A stretch of 64,000 nucleotides of DNA from Neopestalotiopsis rosae (GCA_023078685.1 JALGAS010000002.1:4402001-4466000); one strand, 5' to 3'. Shown: positions 1 through 12,900, numbered from the stretch's first letter. The notes: generated by a model from the letters alone, not told the origin. Program-made: numbers and translations.

Positions 1-1205
1 AGGATATTGGAAAGCTCCAATGCCCGAAATCGACTGGCTCATCGATGCGCGGGAACGATGGCCAGGCTGGAAAGATTGCTGGCTACCAGATTGATCTTGG
101 CCTTGAGCTTGAGACTGGGTTCGCCAGTTTCCATCAAAATTCCTGGACGAGGTTCTGGCGTGTCCGCCACGGCCTCCTCGGCCACCAAAGTCGCCGCTCT
201 GGCCACCTTCGTTACCAATAGAGATTGAACCAGAACCGCGACCATGTCCTCGGCCGTTGGCACCAACCGCCATACTCTGGCTGCGTCCGTGACCACGGCC
301 ACCTCGAGAAGATGCCGAGGAGCCTTGGGCGATAGGAGTATCAGTGGTTGTGCTGGCTGCAGGCTTGGCATCATCGGCCGGAGCGTTATCCGCATTGGGG
401 CCTGGGAAAGAAAAGCCTGACGTTGTGCGCTTCTGCTGCGCGATCTCAGCAGCCTTCTTGGCATCAGCAAGAGCAAGGGAGTGTCGTCGCTGATGTCCGG
501 CTCCGGCCGGAGCGCCGCCCCGCCCTCCACGGGGTGCGTTCTCTCGTCCGGATGGCTGCGATTGATCGAAATGGCCAAAGGTCGAACCCGAAGCTCCCGA
601 CGAAGGAGCGGGAGGTGGACCCATGCCCATGTTGGGAAGTGCCGACTGATTACGGCGATGTGACATGGGCTGGCTAGGAGCTCCCAGCTGAACATTTTGT
701 TGCTGCGGAAGCTGGTTCGGGAACTGGAAGCCCTGCTGCGCCATGTTGATACCCTGTTGCATCGGGTTGAAGCCGCCAGGAGCAATCTGTCCGGGCGGCA
801 TCATACCCATGTTGATGTATTGGTGTGTAGCCTGCAACTGTTGTTGCTGCTGCTGTAGAAGCTCGATCTGTTGTTGAATAGCAAGCTGCTCCACTAGAGA
901 GAAGGAGAAATGTTAGCTATTCGTATATACATAGCTTCGAAATCGAATACGGGGCGGTTGGTAGTAGGGGTAGAATTGTACCACCAGGCTCACCAACATA
1001 GTCGGCCAATGTCCACAAGAGGGGCTGATGTGAGAAAAAGAGAAGAGAAAACGGTATACTCACTTCCAGGGTTCGCAAACATGCTCACCAAAGGTGTCAA
1101 CTCGGAGGGGCTTCGACGGTGAGCAATGTGTAGACGGCGACCAGTCGGACCTGGTACGCCGCCAGCAGCAGGCTGCTGTTGCTGTTGGTTGTTCTGCTGC
1201 TCCAT
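1..1205 (-). CDS. ssd1: SSD1-family RNA-binding protein, N-terminal part (partial)
   Basis: Only the first 345 residues lie in the window; the gene continues past base 1. Exons are 1064-1205 and 1-893. The 170-bp intron has a GTGAGT donor and a CTCTCTAG acceptor and is phase 1, so the junction creates ATG (Met48) before EQLAIQQQIELLQQQQQ. The start is the ATG at 1205, beginning MEQQNNQQQQQ. Seen: Gln-rich runs, Gly/Arg-rich stretches, and five HxRxxS sites at residues 29-34, 126-131, 181-186, 249-254 and 292-297. Known: SSD1 proteins bind mRNA through a C-terminal catalytically dead RNB fold (outside this window) and repress translation of cell-wall mRNAs. Cbk1/COT1 NDR kinases phosphorylate HxRxxS sites in the disordered N-terminus to relieve this. 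The family call rests on the N-terminal pattern alone. It is transcribed away from GLE1. Confidence 0.88.
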
Positions 1206-4200
1206 GGTGGGCAAGCAGTAATGCTGGTAGTGCACGTCAGGTGCTCTTGTAATAAATATCTATCAACCAGGACGGCAAGATATGTGGTTATAATAGCTAG
1301 GAGCTGTTGTTCACGGAGTGTGTTCACACAAGTCCTAAATTGATTTTGGGGTGAGCTGATGCTTATCGTGCGTGCCGGTACATGGACGGACAAATGCGCA
1401 GACTGTTTTGTATGTGTGTTTTGTGTTTGATGATTGCGTGGGCTTTTGCGACTAAACAAAAGGAGGGTAAATGAGAGATGTGAAGGAGGTTTGTGGTTGT
1501 CGACGATTTAGAAGTTGGACGTATCGAAGGTATTCCGATCCGAATGGGCGAATCCCTAGAGAAGGAATGGATTGTCGAGGGACGGAAGGGAAAGAAAGTT
1601 GGGATGGTGGTGACGGGGAAGAGGGAAAAGAGATGAAATGGCGATGACGATGATGGGAGAGGAGATGTAAGGAAGTTGTGGCCCAAGGATCCTGTCTCCC
1701 AGAGGTCTTCGATGGATGGCTCCCCAGGGTTGGTTAGGACACAGAGGTCGTCGAGGTGCAGGCCCAGCACGGCAAGGTAGAGAGGTAGCCAGGTAGCGGT
1801 AGCGCGCATGGAAGGTCTGGGATCATTACTTACCTCACAGCGAGGGCCCAGGGCCTCAGAGTAGTGAGCCCAAGCTTAACACCACCCAGCTGCTGGGTCT
1901 GGGTACCTCAGGTAGCACTGAGCAGCCTCTTTCCCTGAAGCGAGAGGCCGATAGACACGGGGTACATGAAGAAGGGTCTTTGAAGAGCAAACAGCGAGCG
2001 TGCAGCTGGAGCTGGGATGGGATGGGGGGCGGCGCCTTGGAGCTGCTGGCTGGGATGGGATTGGGGGGCTCAGAGCGCGATGGGTCCTCGCCGACCCCTC
2101 CAGAGGCTCCGCTGCTAGGCCGGCTCCAGGCTAGCTCTCGTCTAGAGCCAGTTCGTCGCCAGCACTAGCGGCCCGTCCTCATCCCCAAGCTGGAGCTTCC
2201 ACGAGGGGGCGAGACAGTTGCTGGCCGTCTCTGCACTTTTTGCTGAAACAAGCGTGTGCATGGATCCCGCTATCCGATCACCAATTCTCATCCTAACTTT
2301 TGTGCTTGCTTCCAATTAAGAACTCATGTGAGTGTGCAGTCTTGTTATCTGTTCAGGCACGTGGCACAATGCTCCGGCAGCGAAAAAAATCTCTGCTTAT
2401 GTGTCCTTGAAGGGGGGTCTTTTTACCTTCACCTGAATGTCCCCAAAGATGTGGACGATCATCGAAAGCTACCCCTGCAAATTGAGGGGGGCTAAGCTAC
2501 GACGTAAATGTTAGCGGTGCGCTCACTAATGACACCACATCCCAAGTCTTGCAAGAGCTCGCTCTAGCGGCTCAAGGTTCGAGACAGCAGAAGAGTAGTG
2601 GCTTGTCACTCCTCAGCTGCACCATTCATCTCATCCAGAGAACTGTCCATTGGCCGTTCGGCCTACTATTGTCCACAAAGCCGCATCTCGAAAATCCAAG
2701 AAGAGTCAATGGACCAAACTGGACACAAATGTCAAATAGGGCATGGGGCAAGAATCAGCGAGGAGCGCCGAGTCTGACCAGGTAATACGTCGTCTCTGCT
2801 ACCGATCCCGTCTGTCGTCATAATCTTCCGAGGGTACCTAGGCAATATGAGTTCCCATCATGATGTATGCCATCATCTATCCCACGCCTGAGCTTAAGCA
2901 AGGCCGTAGAGATGGCGAGGCATACGTGCACTCGCCGTCTAGTGACACCTGCGGCTTGTTTAGCACAACTTTTTATCTTCCTAGTGTAGCATCCATTCAT
3001 CAACAATAAACTGAATTGGTTGGGTGCCAACTGGTGGAGTGAGCACTTGTCGAGCAGGCTTTCCTTGGGCTTTAGCTCAACGTTGATAACTGGAGCCTCG
3101 GTAGTGCTTTCATGCCTTTGAGGGAAACACTGAGCAAACAGGTTGTTCTGTTGCTGTCTGCTTTGTGTCGCCTGGGATCTTCTGGATATCCATCTACCTG
3201 AGAATACTACGTGGTGGGTGATCGCCAAAACGCAGCTGCACTCCAGACGACAGGGGCGGGCTAGACACCGATACCCTGGAACTACACTCCATAGAAAGTG
3301 CAAACCGTTCGACTGCCATAACATTGCAAATCGTTCAAAGCAGTCTGAATCCAAATGGACCAACCACACCTTTCTTCAAGTGCAATAGGTAATCGATCAT
3401 AAGGGACAATAGTATAGACTGCACGGCAATATCATATACCTGTATCCATCGTCACCCAAAGTCGTCAAAGTATTCAAGGTGCTGCCAATGCTTTGTATGT
3501 TTCACACGAAGAACTGTGGCGCTGATGTGTATGGATCCTCGTATTCTAATGTTTCGTCATCCACTACCTTGCCCATGGTATCGAATCACACAGTATTTCA
3601 GCTAGACACGGAATATTTGAAATAGGTATCTAATCGAGGAAACAAAAATCCCACAACGGATGAGCGAGCATCCATTACGGCTTACCATGCCAGAGACATT
3701 CTTTCTTGATTGAGACTACAAGACTGTCATTATGCAATTCGTCAGGAATATCTCTAGTATCCTAACGCTTATCATTAAAAACTGTTTTCTCGAAACCTGG
3801 AAGTGAATGGTTAATTCGGTGGTCCGAATAACAAGTCAAATTTGATGTTTAATCTGGCTCCAGAATGCATTGAGTGTCGTGTCGGAGCAATGAGCCATGT
3901 ACCCAGGTACTCATTACTTGGTAGCTTGATTGAGTCCAGTCGACTTGACGGGAAATAAATGCACATGGCTACATAGTAGGGGTCCTTGCGTCGCTAGGTA
4001 ACGTCCGTATCCCGTCACAGTTGCAGCAGTGGGGTTATTGGCTTTACCGCCCGAGCGATTTGGCATAGCGGCAATCGGATTGAAGCCTCAAGAGGCTAGA
4101 CCCACCCTTCGGCAGAAACAATGCAATCCCAGCTTTGCGGCTCCAAACTTCCATTTGAACGACAACGTTGCAACCGCGGAAGCTACACTTGATAAATTGA

Positions 4201-4356
4201 TCGCGGCTGCGCGCAAGTCAATAAAGCATTGCCTCGGTCTTGACAACGCACGATACAACTCGCCGACGAGCTTGACTTAAGTGCTTACGCCAACAGCCAC
4301 TTGCGATCCGTGCCACGACAACATGCGATAGTCCGTCTCGAGAGCATATCAGAATC
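1206..4356. other. Intergenic region between divergent SSD1 and GLE1
   Basis: About 3.15 kb between two divergently transcribed genes. The part next to SSD1 (about 1300-1800) is pyrimidine-rich on the minus strand, as expected of a long fungal 5' leader. Short open frames exist, the longest being 183 codons on the minus strand at 2818-3369, but none shows a domain, a biased codon pattern or a paired exon. No tRNA or repeat was recognised. Confidence 0.6.
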
Positions 4357-6137
4357 ATGGCAGGTACCTCACCTGTCCGCCGAAGCGTGGCGAGTCCTAG
4401 CCCGGATAGACATCGCTATGGAAGCTACCTTTCCGACGACAGAAACAATATCAGCAACCATCACGAAGCATTAGCAGCCTCCAAGGACGAACATGACCGT
4501 GTCAGAGACCACGCCATCCAGGCATTGGAGAAGCACGCGTTCCAGCTCGAGCAGCTACGCATACATGACGAGGAGACACGGGTCCTCGAGAAGCAAAAGA
4601 GAGAACAAGCCCGTTTGGAGCAAGAGAGGAGGTTAAGAGAGGAGGAGAAGAAACTCCGAGAGCTCGAGGCGCAACAGATTCCTAAATTGCCCCCGAAACC
4701 TCCTCCCGAGACCGCACCTCCAGTCGCAAAAGCAGAGGCCGTGGGCGCGAATGGGGTCAAATCAGCTGCCCCATTAGTTGCACAGAAGAGTGCTTCAACG
4801 GAAAATGCACCTGCAACCTCGAGTTCACCATTTGCTTCTGCTCTGACCGAAAAGACCAATGGCACAGTCGTATCCAACGCAAATATCGCCCCTACGCCCT
4901 CGGCACAAGATGCGGCCCCCATAGCTGCAAAACAGAATGAGACTGCTACGAAATCGAATCCGTTTGCGACGATACAGAAGTCGGCTGCTGCCCCAAGCCC
5001 GAGCCCGAGCCCTTTCGCAGCGGCTGGCAAACCAGCTGCCCCAGTCTCGACTCTTTTCGGCAAGCCCACAGTTACACCGGCCACCAATGGACTAAATACA
5101 GCCACAACAACCGCTCCGGCTCCAGTAGCCGCGCAGGCCCCAGACCGATATGTACAAATCCACCAGAGTCTGAAGAAGCTACGCACTTCTATCAAACAGC
5201 AAATGACCTCCAACGCTGAGCTTAAGAAGAATGCTGGAAACATGCGGCGAGAGATTCGTAAATGCATCGGTCAACTGACTGGCGAGAAGGGAGCCAACAG
5301 ACAACAGGTTAGGAACGTGGAAAACTGAACAATTTGCATTTTAGGCTAACACATGTATAGCTGGAGAAAATTCGGGCAGTGCTGACTGCAGCGGTTCGCG
5401 GGACACCCCCAAGTGCTCTGGTTGACCCATCCGAGTACGTCCGCGATCAACGGCAACCTGACCAGGAAGCGGTGCATAACGGACAACTACCATCGCTCTT
5501 CATATATCTGTTAAACTGCCTTTCCAAGGACATGATCAAGCAATTTGACGGCGAATGTGGCCCAATGCCGCATAAAGCCGACCCAATCGGAGTGATTGCG
5601 GCCCAGATCTTTTCAACAAAGGATTTCCTGTGGCGTGGCATATCGATGGTTGATATAATGATGGCCAAATTCCGAGTGGCCTGCCCGGTTCTTTTTGGGA
5701 TTCGAGGCAACGAAAAAATGGAGCAGGGTCGACTACGCATTGGATGGCGGAAGCCGGATGGAAACTGGATGCCCGACCAACAGCACTATGAGCGCATGTC
5801 CGGTCTTGGTGTCGGTTACGCGTCCATTGCCCTCCGAGATTTCTCAAAGGTCAAGACGAGAAATCCTTATCCCCCGGCAAACTACTGGACAAGCATGGCC
5901 AAGATCGTCAATAGTCCACCCAACGAGATCTCGGACACGCAATGTGTAGTGCTGAGAGCCATGATCCACCTGTACGAAGAAAAGTTCATCAACCTTTACG
6001 GAAATCAGGCGATAGCAGCTCTGCGTAAAGCATTGGTGGAATTTCCCGCAAAAGCGCCTAACAAGACACCAGCCGTGCATGGTCTCACGGTCTTGGCAAG
6101 TCTATATGAAAAGGATCTCGGACTCGATCTTCGGTGA
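4357..6137 (+). CDS. GLE1: mRNA export factor GLE1 (nucleoporin)
   Basis: Exons 4357-5307 and 5361-6137 encode 575 residues. The 53-bp intron is phase 0 with donor GTTAGG (weak), a GGCTAAC branch-like site and acceptor TATAG; joining gives QQ|LEKIRAVL. Seen: a charged coiled coil at about residues 50-110 rich in Glu/Arg/Lys, a Pro/Ala-rich low-complexity linker with SPFA, NPFA and STLFG patches that resemble FG-type sequence, and a C-terminal GLE1 domain (about 260-575) with LFIYLLNCLSK and the terminal YEKDLGLDLR. Known: GLE1 sits on the cytoplasmic face of the nuclear pore, binds inositol hexakisphosphate and activates the DEAD-box helicase Dbp5 to strip proteins from exported mRNA. The first ATG after a pyrimidine-poor leader was used. 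It converges on TLG1, with 524 bp between the stop codons. Confidence 0.95.
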
Positions 6138-6661
6138 TGGTCTTTTGGGCCATGAAGACGATGGATGAACGCCTACAACGGACCATTTTGCATCAGAAAG
6201 TCCAGGTCAATAGAAAGCGACAGGCAAAGGCGTTTTTTGGGGAGGAAAAGGGAAAGTCATCGTCAACACTAGATGTTCTAAATCGATGAAGGGATTGGAT
6301 TCACTATATTGCCCTTGTGCGGCCCGGTACCTCTATGCACCGGATATTTTCAGTCCCTTGAAATAGACCTGAAAGATCTAATTCAGTTTGATTGTATAAA
6401 TCATTACATCCCATTAATCCCAAGGGAAGCTTTCTCTTTTCTTCTATCGATACAAAGTAATTTCGTCCTCTAGTGTTGTAAACAAATTCAATAAGTTCCC
6501 GTAACCGTTGCGCCGATGCTGTAACACACAATGGGCAGCTTTGCAGTCCCAATTTGTCCCCATTCGTAGCCAGCCAAGTCTCTTTTCGTCTGCAATGAGA
6601 ATGGCCCCCCTCTCCCGAATTTTTGCCTTTTCCCGCTTCTTGAGAGGGTCAATTTTCTTCT
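6138..6661. other. Convergent 3' intergenic region, GLE1/TLG1
   Basis: A 524-bp space between two convergent stop codons. It is AT-rich and should hold both 3' UTRs and polyadenylation sites. No gene was recognised. Confidence 0.6.
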
Positions 6662-7572
6662 TTATAATATCAGGAGCAGCACAAGCAGGATGATGAGAAC
6701 CATGATGAGGGCAGCGATGCAGCAGCCGCTCCAGCGGTCCTCGTTCTTGCGGGCGACGTAGGCCATCTTGGCCAGGCCGGACTGGAGGCGGCCCTGGACG
6801 CGCTCGGCCATGGAGTCGACGACCTCGAGCATCTCGCGCTGCTCCTCGAGCTCGCGGCCCATGTCGTCGGCCTGCCGCCGTATGTTGCCCACCGTGACGA
6901 ACGTCTGGTCCAGCATGTCGTCCTGCTCGCGCATCATTTGCATCTGCTGCTGCTGTTCGAACTCGGCCGCGTAGTCGTCGTCGTCGCTGCCGTTTTCGCC
7001 GTCCTCGAGCGCGAAAGCGTTGGGATCTGGTAAATCCCCCGAGGCCGCGGCGCGCGCGGCCCGCGCTTTGCTGCTGCCGGATTTACTGCTTGCGCCGGGA
7101 CCTTTACTCAGCTCCTCGCTCATGTCCTCGATCTCGCCGCCAACATCCTGGACGAGGCGCTGGCGCCGCTTGACCTCGGCGGCCGAGAGGCCGTACTGCG
7201 CCGGGTTGGACTCGACGGCCTGGACGGCGGCGCGGAGGTCCTCGAGGTCCTCGGTCAGGGAGCCCAGGGCGGCCTCGAGGTCGGCGCGCGCCGAGGTGAG
7301 CTCCGGGTTGGACGGCGACGCCGAGGACGAGGTCAGGGACCGGATGCGCACGTAGGACGAGAAGATGGGCCGCGTCTGTTGCAGCTGGGCGAGGACATCT
7401 CTGTTTAGTTTTGCGCGCATGCGCTTGTCAGCGTTTCTGCTTCTTTTGCTTGTGGTTCATTGGCTGGATACTGCAGCGGCCGTTCGCTTTATGAACAGGC
7501 AACGAGCCAAGATGTGGAAACATACTGTTGCACCTGGAGGAAGGGGTCCTCCTCGTTGGTTGAGGACATCAT
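6662..7572 (-). CDS. TLG1: Qc-SNARE of the Tlg1/syntaxin-6 family
   Basis: Exons 7526-7572 (47 bp) and 6662-7400 encode 261 residues. The 125-bp phase-2 intron has donor GTATGT and acceptor AACAG. The splice restores EDPFLQVQQDVLAQLQQ, the typical start of the syntaxin-6 N-terminal domain, so the small first exon is well supported. Two adjacent ATGs (7572 and 7569) could start translation. Seen: an N-terminal helical region, an acidic/Gln-rich linker, a SNARE heptad region at about residues 173-237 with the zero-layer Gln at about 203, and a C-terminal membrane anchor at about 241-260 made almost entirely of Ile, Leu and Val. Known: Tlg1 works in fusion of endosome-derived vesicles with the trans-Golgi network. 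It diverges from the methyltransferase gene. Confidence 0.93.
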
Positions 7573-8159
7573 TGTCTAATAAGCTGCTGTTCCCAAAGCT
7601 GGTGTCTCTTGAATGTGCGCAAAGGGACGTTGCTGGACAGGCTACATCTGGGTATCTCAACGCTGGAAACAAAAGAAAAAAGAAAATAGATGCTTTGCAA
7701 TGACAATCGTCTTTTTTGGTGTAGTAATAGAGTTGGGATGGGAAAACGGAAGCTTTGAAGTTAAGGTATGACAAGGCTGTAGAGCCTTAGGTAAGGGGCG
7801 GCGGCTGTTTCGGTGGTGGATGACGTGGTGGGTTTAGGCTCCCTTATTGTCTTGGAAATGCGCTCCAAGCTCCAGCGGCTCCCCCGTCCGGGGCGGGCTG
7901 TCCAGGTGGTCTTTCGGCGGGCGGGAGCCGCCAGCTCGGAGGATGGACCCAGAAAATGTGACCGCCAAAAAGATTTAGTGCAATTTTTGGTATAAATTTT
8001 CTAAATCCCCTCGACAGCCAAAAGCAAGAGTAAATTAGCCACGGAGAGCCTTCTGTGTATATGTCACCCATTTTCCCGAGTTGAAAACAGCAGCAGCTCA
8101 AAATCTGTCTCCAGACGAAAATTTTCTCTCCGTGGCACATCTGACTCTTACTTCTTACC
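7573..8159. other. Divergent promoter region, TLG1 / methyltransferase
   Basis: A 587-bp region between two divergent start codons. It includes a TATAAATT box at 7991-7998, 162 bp before the methyltransferase start codon. The arrangement suggests a shared promoter region; this is inference. Confidence 0.5.
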
Positions 8160-9932
8160 ATGATACCCTCAAAACCTCTGCCCTATGCCGAGTGCTGGGG
8201 CAGCACAGAGGAATATGTCTCGAGTCTGTTGGAGTTTGCGACAACCTCTGATCTCCTCCAGACGCTATGCGGAGGCGTGCACATTTTGGATTTCTTCACC
8301 AATGAGCCCGGACTATTTCAGCAGATTATTCCAGAGGACTGGCAAGGTTACCTCATGAAGACGAGCCCGATGCGCCTGCTGGACATACTCATGAGGGATG
8401 ACCTGAGCGCCTTCTCCGAGGACGAGATGCCGCCAGAGAGCTTTCTGCAGTATGTCAAGGATGTCCGCAGATTTTCCTTGGGCCGAAAATTTGCTGCTGC
8501 GGACGAGAAGCCGCCCAAGCTGACGAGATTCGTGTCGGTGGGTATGAAGCCTAAAAAGATCCACGAGGTGAGCAACTTCGCCAATTACGTGGACAAATTC
8601 GCCGGAGACGTGGAGTCTATCACGGGTGAGGGCATCACGCATTTTGTTGATTTCGGCAGCGGCCAAAATTACCTGGGAAGAGCTTTGGCGAGTGCCCCGT
8701 ACAACAAGCATATTGTGGCTGTGGAGGGCCGAGAGCATAACATTGCGGGCGCCAAGGAGCTCGACATGATTGCAGGCATTGCAGACAAGGAAAAGGTTAT
8801 GCGGAACAAGAAACTTTGGCACCAGATGATGAAGAACAAGAAAGAGGGCACGGACACGGATTCCACAGATGAAGAGATGCTCAAGAAATTATCTTTGGCT
8901 GCAAAATTGCCAGAACAAGTTATCGACTTTAGACCAAGACGCGAGCTCGAAGCTGTATACACGCCGGAGGACGGAAAGGGCTTCATCCGCTACGTGTCGG
9001 GCAGACTAGAGTCGGGAGATCTGTCTGATGTGGTTGATCAGTTGGAGGCAACTCCGGAGGCATCACAGGACCTCCGCATGATGGCCATATCGATTCATTC
9101 GTGCGGAAACCTGTCACACCACGGCATCCGCTCTCTTGTGATGAACCCAAAGGTGCGCGCCGTGGCCATTGTTGGATGCTGCTACAATTTGATGACGGAG
9201 AAGCTGGGTCCGCCATCGTACAAGCTTCCATACATGCGCCCAAGTCTTCAAGCTCTGAATGGCCGCGTAGTCCGAGAGTCTGCCAAGTACGACCCCCAAG
9301 GGTTTCCGATGAGCGAGCGGTTGAGTACCTACAAGGAACACGGTGTTCGTCTCAACATTACGGCCCGTATGATGGCGTGCCAGGCACCACAGAATTGGGG
9401 TGAGGAAGAGAGTGATGGATTCTTTACTCGCCATTTTTTCCGCGCCGTCCTTCAAAAAATCTTTCTCGACCGGGGCGTAATCAAAAAGATTTATCACAAC
9501 AAGGAATCTGGCGAGAGTGGATCTTCAAGTCCCTTCAACATGAGCACCAATCCGGTGATTATCGGGTCACTAACAAAGAAATGCTACACTTCGCTCCACG
9601 CCTACGTGAGAGGCGCTCTCGCGAAGTTAACGACACATTCAGATTATCACGAACACTGCGACAGCATACAGGAAAAGTTGGGCGACATCACCGACGAGGA
9701 GATTGCGCGATATGAAGCTCAATACCTGCCTCGTAAGAGAGAGCTAAGTGCCATATGGAGTTTGATGGCTTTCAGCGCTGGCGTCGTGGAGTCTCTCATT
9801 GTCACGGATCGCTGGCTATTCCTCAAGCAGCACTCAGACCTCGTCCAGGACTGCTGGGTTGAAGTTGTCTTTGACTTCAAAGAAAGCCCTCGCAACCTAG
9901 TAGTCGTTGGAGTCAAGAAGCGCGATCAATGA
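8160..9932 (+). CDS. METTL25/RRNAD1-like methyltransferase-domain protein
   Basis: A single-exon frame of 590 residues beginning MIPSKPLPYAECWG. Seen: a Rossmann-type SAM-binding loop, FVDFGSGQ, at residues 162-169 followed by the acidic strand end VAVEG; SIHSCGNLS around 312-319; and GCCYN at 339-343 followed by a PMSERL segment. This order (FVDxGSGxG-like loop, HxCGxL, GCCYN) is the signature of the METTL25/RRNAD1 group. Known: members have a class I methyltransferase fold and the substrate is poorly defined, though human METTL25B/RRNAD1 has been linked to arginine methylation. The SAM loop here reads GSGQN rather than GSGKG, which also occurs in the family. No signal peptide or membrane segment is evident. 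The likely location is cytosolic or nuclear. Confidence 0.88.
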   Translation: MIPSKPLPYAECWGSTEEYVSSLLEFATTSDLLQTLCGGVHILDFFTNEPGLFQQIIPEDWQGYLMKTSPMRLLDILMRDDLSAFSEDEMPPESFLQYVKDVRRFSLGRKFAAADEKPPKLTRFVSVGMKPKKIHEVSNFANYVDKFAGDVESITGEGITHFVDFGSGQNYLGRALASAPYNKHIVAVEGREHNIAGAKELDMIAGIADKEKVMRNKKLWHQMMKNKKEGTDTDSTDEEMLKKLSLAAKLPEQVIDFRPRRELEAVYTPEDGKGFIRYVSGRLESGDLSDVVDQLEATPEASQDLRMMAISIHSCGNLSHHGIRSLVMNPKVRAVAIVGCCYNLMTEKLGPPSYKLPYMRPSLQALNGRVVRESAKYDPQGFPMSERLSTYKEHGVRLNITARMMACQAPQNWGEEESDGFFTRHFFRAVLQKIFLDRGVIKKIYHNKESGESGSSSPFNMSTNPVIIGSLTKKCYTSLHAYVRGALAKLTTHSDYHEHCDSIQEKLGDITDEEIARYEAQYLPRKRELSAIWSLMAFSAGVVESLIVTDRWLFLKQHSDLVQDCWVEVVFDFKESPRNLVVVGVKKRDQ

Positions 9933-12900
9933 AGACGAACAATAGATTTGACTCGAACGACTCCGTATTCGGCCCTGACATCAATGTGACAATGTGTCAC
10001 CTCCCACCGGGCTGGCTCGTGAGAAGACTTCGCTTGCGGTCAAGTGGATGACTAAAGTAGGCCCGAGAGCTCTGATTACCGGGCAGAATCGGAATCTTGA
10101 GGCTAGGAGATGGATTCTTGCAGTAGTATGTGGATTGGACGCCCGCTTCACGATAGGGACAAGCTGGGGAACCCACATTGAGCAATCTACTCCGTACTTG
10201 CACTATTGAACCCCATCCTGTTGCTTACTTGCATGCAGGGGCCACTATCGTCGGGATATACGATTGCGGATCCCAGTCAATTGCTGGCTCGCCGGTCAGC
10301 ACGCGGCAGATCTTGTCCACCTGCTAGATTGACTGCTTATATTAGATCGATGGCGCGGTATTGCATGCACTTGCATCGCTATAGTGGATGCAATGACAAC
10401 AGCCAGCAGCAGCAACAGCAGAGCCGACGGAAGACGAACTTTTTGTTTTTCTTTCCTGTCCCGCAGGAAAGAGCCAGTCGGGAGGAGTGCGCGCTTTGGG
10501 GCTTTCGTTATCATGCCGTAGTGTTTGAATGCAGCATACCGAGAAACTTGTCTAATCGACATCGGGTATAGCCGCAGACAGGGCAGATCTGATAATCCAA
10601 ACCGATCGTAGCGGCAGGGAACCCTGCACAAAAAAACCGTTGGCTGGGAGAGGGTTGAGCTATCCAGGGTTGAGTTTACATACTATTGCGTGGTACAAGC
10701 ATCTACGTAAATGCCCACTGTTCTTCTTATGTTGGAAGGAGACGCGAAGAGATGGAAGTTTGTTTCTGGCTCATAATCAAAAGCCGCAATTAACATCATG
10801 AGATGATCGTCTCGCGATAAACAGAGCATTTTCGGAATACTACTCATTTATGCAGGCAACTGAGTACGGCATGGCTCGCATGAATCGAGATGGGCACAAG
10901 CGCGTAGCCCCACGCCAAGAACCGCACTCGCAGGACCCTTGATACCGTCGGGCTTGTGTATGACTTGTACGGTCGGTAGGTAGTATGCGCCTCTGACGAT
11001 GGAGGCATCCGGACGAGTGGAATAGCTTAAATCCTGCATTTTGTTGTGATTCAAGTCAAGCCGTCTTCTTTTGCCCATTGGACGAATTGCCGTCTCGTTG
11101 CCGGCTCAGTGATCTCTGCTGACGTGAAGACTATATTCTTTGTCCATGGTTCTTGCCATCATGTGAGAGAATCATGTCAGCATGGCGCTCCTAGGGGATG
11201 TGACGAGGTGTTAAGATTCTCTGACGCCTGGACAGCACTGAATTAGGCTGGGCTGGCTAGGCTAGGCTGGGGCTGATAGTTATGCGAAAAACAAGCAAAA
11301 GGATGTCGGGCAGGCAGCGCGGGTGTGATGTGACAATATCATGGGCAGCAAGCTTGACTGATAACGGCCGGGATTGTGGGTGTGTCACCCGGTTCAGCGA
11401 GGTTAGTATCGGCTCAGTGATGGAAGCGCAGATCGTTCTGACAAGGATGCACTGATTGTGATCGATTGCTTTTGTTGAGACGTACGAAGCAAGTCGAGTT
11501 TCGAATTATAGATTGATGGCATCTTTCAGCGCACGAAGTTCGTGATTTGTAGCATAGATTGGGCAAACTTGCTGCTAGCGGTTGCTGGTTTGGGGAAATC
11601 TCCTGTGAGAAAAGAGAGCGGGACAAATGACGCTTTGCGTAACACGAATCGCGAAGTGCCAATCCCGTCTAGTCCAGCCCACATGCAAGGGAGAGAGCCC
11701 AGCAACCACCAGAGCGGGGTGCTCCTCTGGGCGTAAACGGCTCGGTATGGAAAACTGCGGGTCATTGTCAAAAGTTGCACTATTTGGGCGAACGAAACAA
11801 CAATCTTGAACTCTGCCAGATACAATCAATTAGTGAAGCATTTCCCTCTCGGAAGACTCGATGCCATACGGGGGAACCAAGACAATGTCGAGGATGTCTC
11901 TTCTGCTCATGACAGACTTGACCACCGTGGAAATCATGCTTGGCGTGCCCGCAATGGTCGGAGGGTAGCATGCGAATGTCTGTAAAAACCTACCTAAGTA
12001 AATACCCGTGGATTGATCATATATTGGAGTCGGGCTGTGTTGGCGTGTTCTGACTGCTGGGCTTCTGTATCGTTGTTCTCTTCCTTTACCCCTCTGATAT
12101 GACGTGTTCTCGATTACTACCCACGCTGCTGCTGTAGAACGTGAGCATTTGAGCGAATCATACTGGGAAAGGGTGGTGAATTCCCCCAACCTCGCGAGAT
12201 CCCTCTCAATCGAGACAGAGACATCACTATGCAGATAATGCATTGGTTGACGGCCTCTGTGGTGCGACGGGTTGGAGCTCCCCCACGTTCTCGGGTTCCC
12301 TTGTGCATGCAGCTCGGGCTATAACCTGCCTCCGGTCCATGTTCTTATGCTGGTCAACCCACTCTGCTAATGACAAGGTAGGTTCGAAATATAATGATAA
12401 TTATGATATGGGGGTTTTTGGAGCCATCTTGTACGGGATGCCTCGGACGCTTGAGAACATTGATATGTAGGTACTTCTCAGTAGTAATAATTGAAGAGAT
12501 GCATCCACGCATGTCTCTTGTCTCGTGGTATTGTGCCTGAAGGAAGTGACTATGGGACCGAGTATCAATCTGGGCAATCACAACCCACACGTCAGCCAAG
12601 GGGACAAGAGTGCTGACGACTTTTTTGTTCTTACTTGTTCTGCGAAATGTCTCGAGCCACGAGTCGAGCTGCCTCCTCCAAAGTCTGCTGCTCAGCAGTA
12701 CCTGCGTCTAACACGCTGCAAGCCGGTCCAAACCCCACCCCAACTCATGTCTGTATCCCGCCCCAAAAGTCCAGTAGGGTGGGTGGACGGGTGGTTAACT
12801 GGGCGCTCTGGCACCTCTCGTCCTCAACTGACGATGTCACCCCACGGCGCTTATGCTGGCAATTCTGGTCATGACGGACAGCTACGTCTTACAGCGTCCT

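Noticed and set aside
39..785. 248-codon minus-strand frame at the left edge
   Set aside because: It is a shifted-frame shadow of SSD1 exon 2; the true frame gives the Gln-rich, HxRxxS-bearing sequence.
2818..3369. 183-codon minus-strand frame
   Set aside because: No domain, no signal peptide, mixed composition and no exon partner; probably chance in a long intergenic region.
4461..5267. 268-codon minus-strand frame
   Set aside because: Antisense to GLE1 exon 1; its Ala/Ser/Cys-rich sequence is an artefact of the GLE1 codons.
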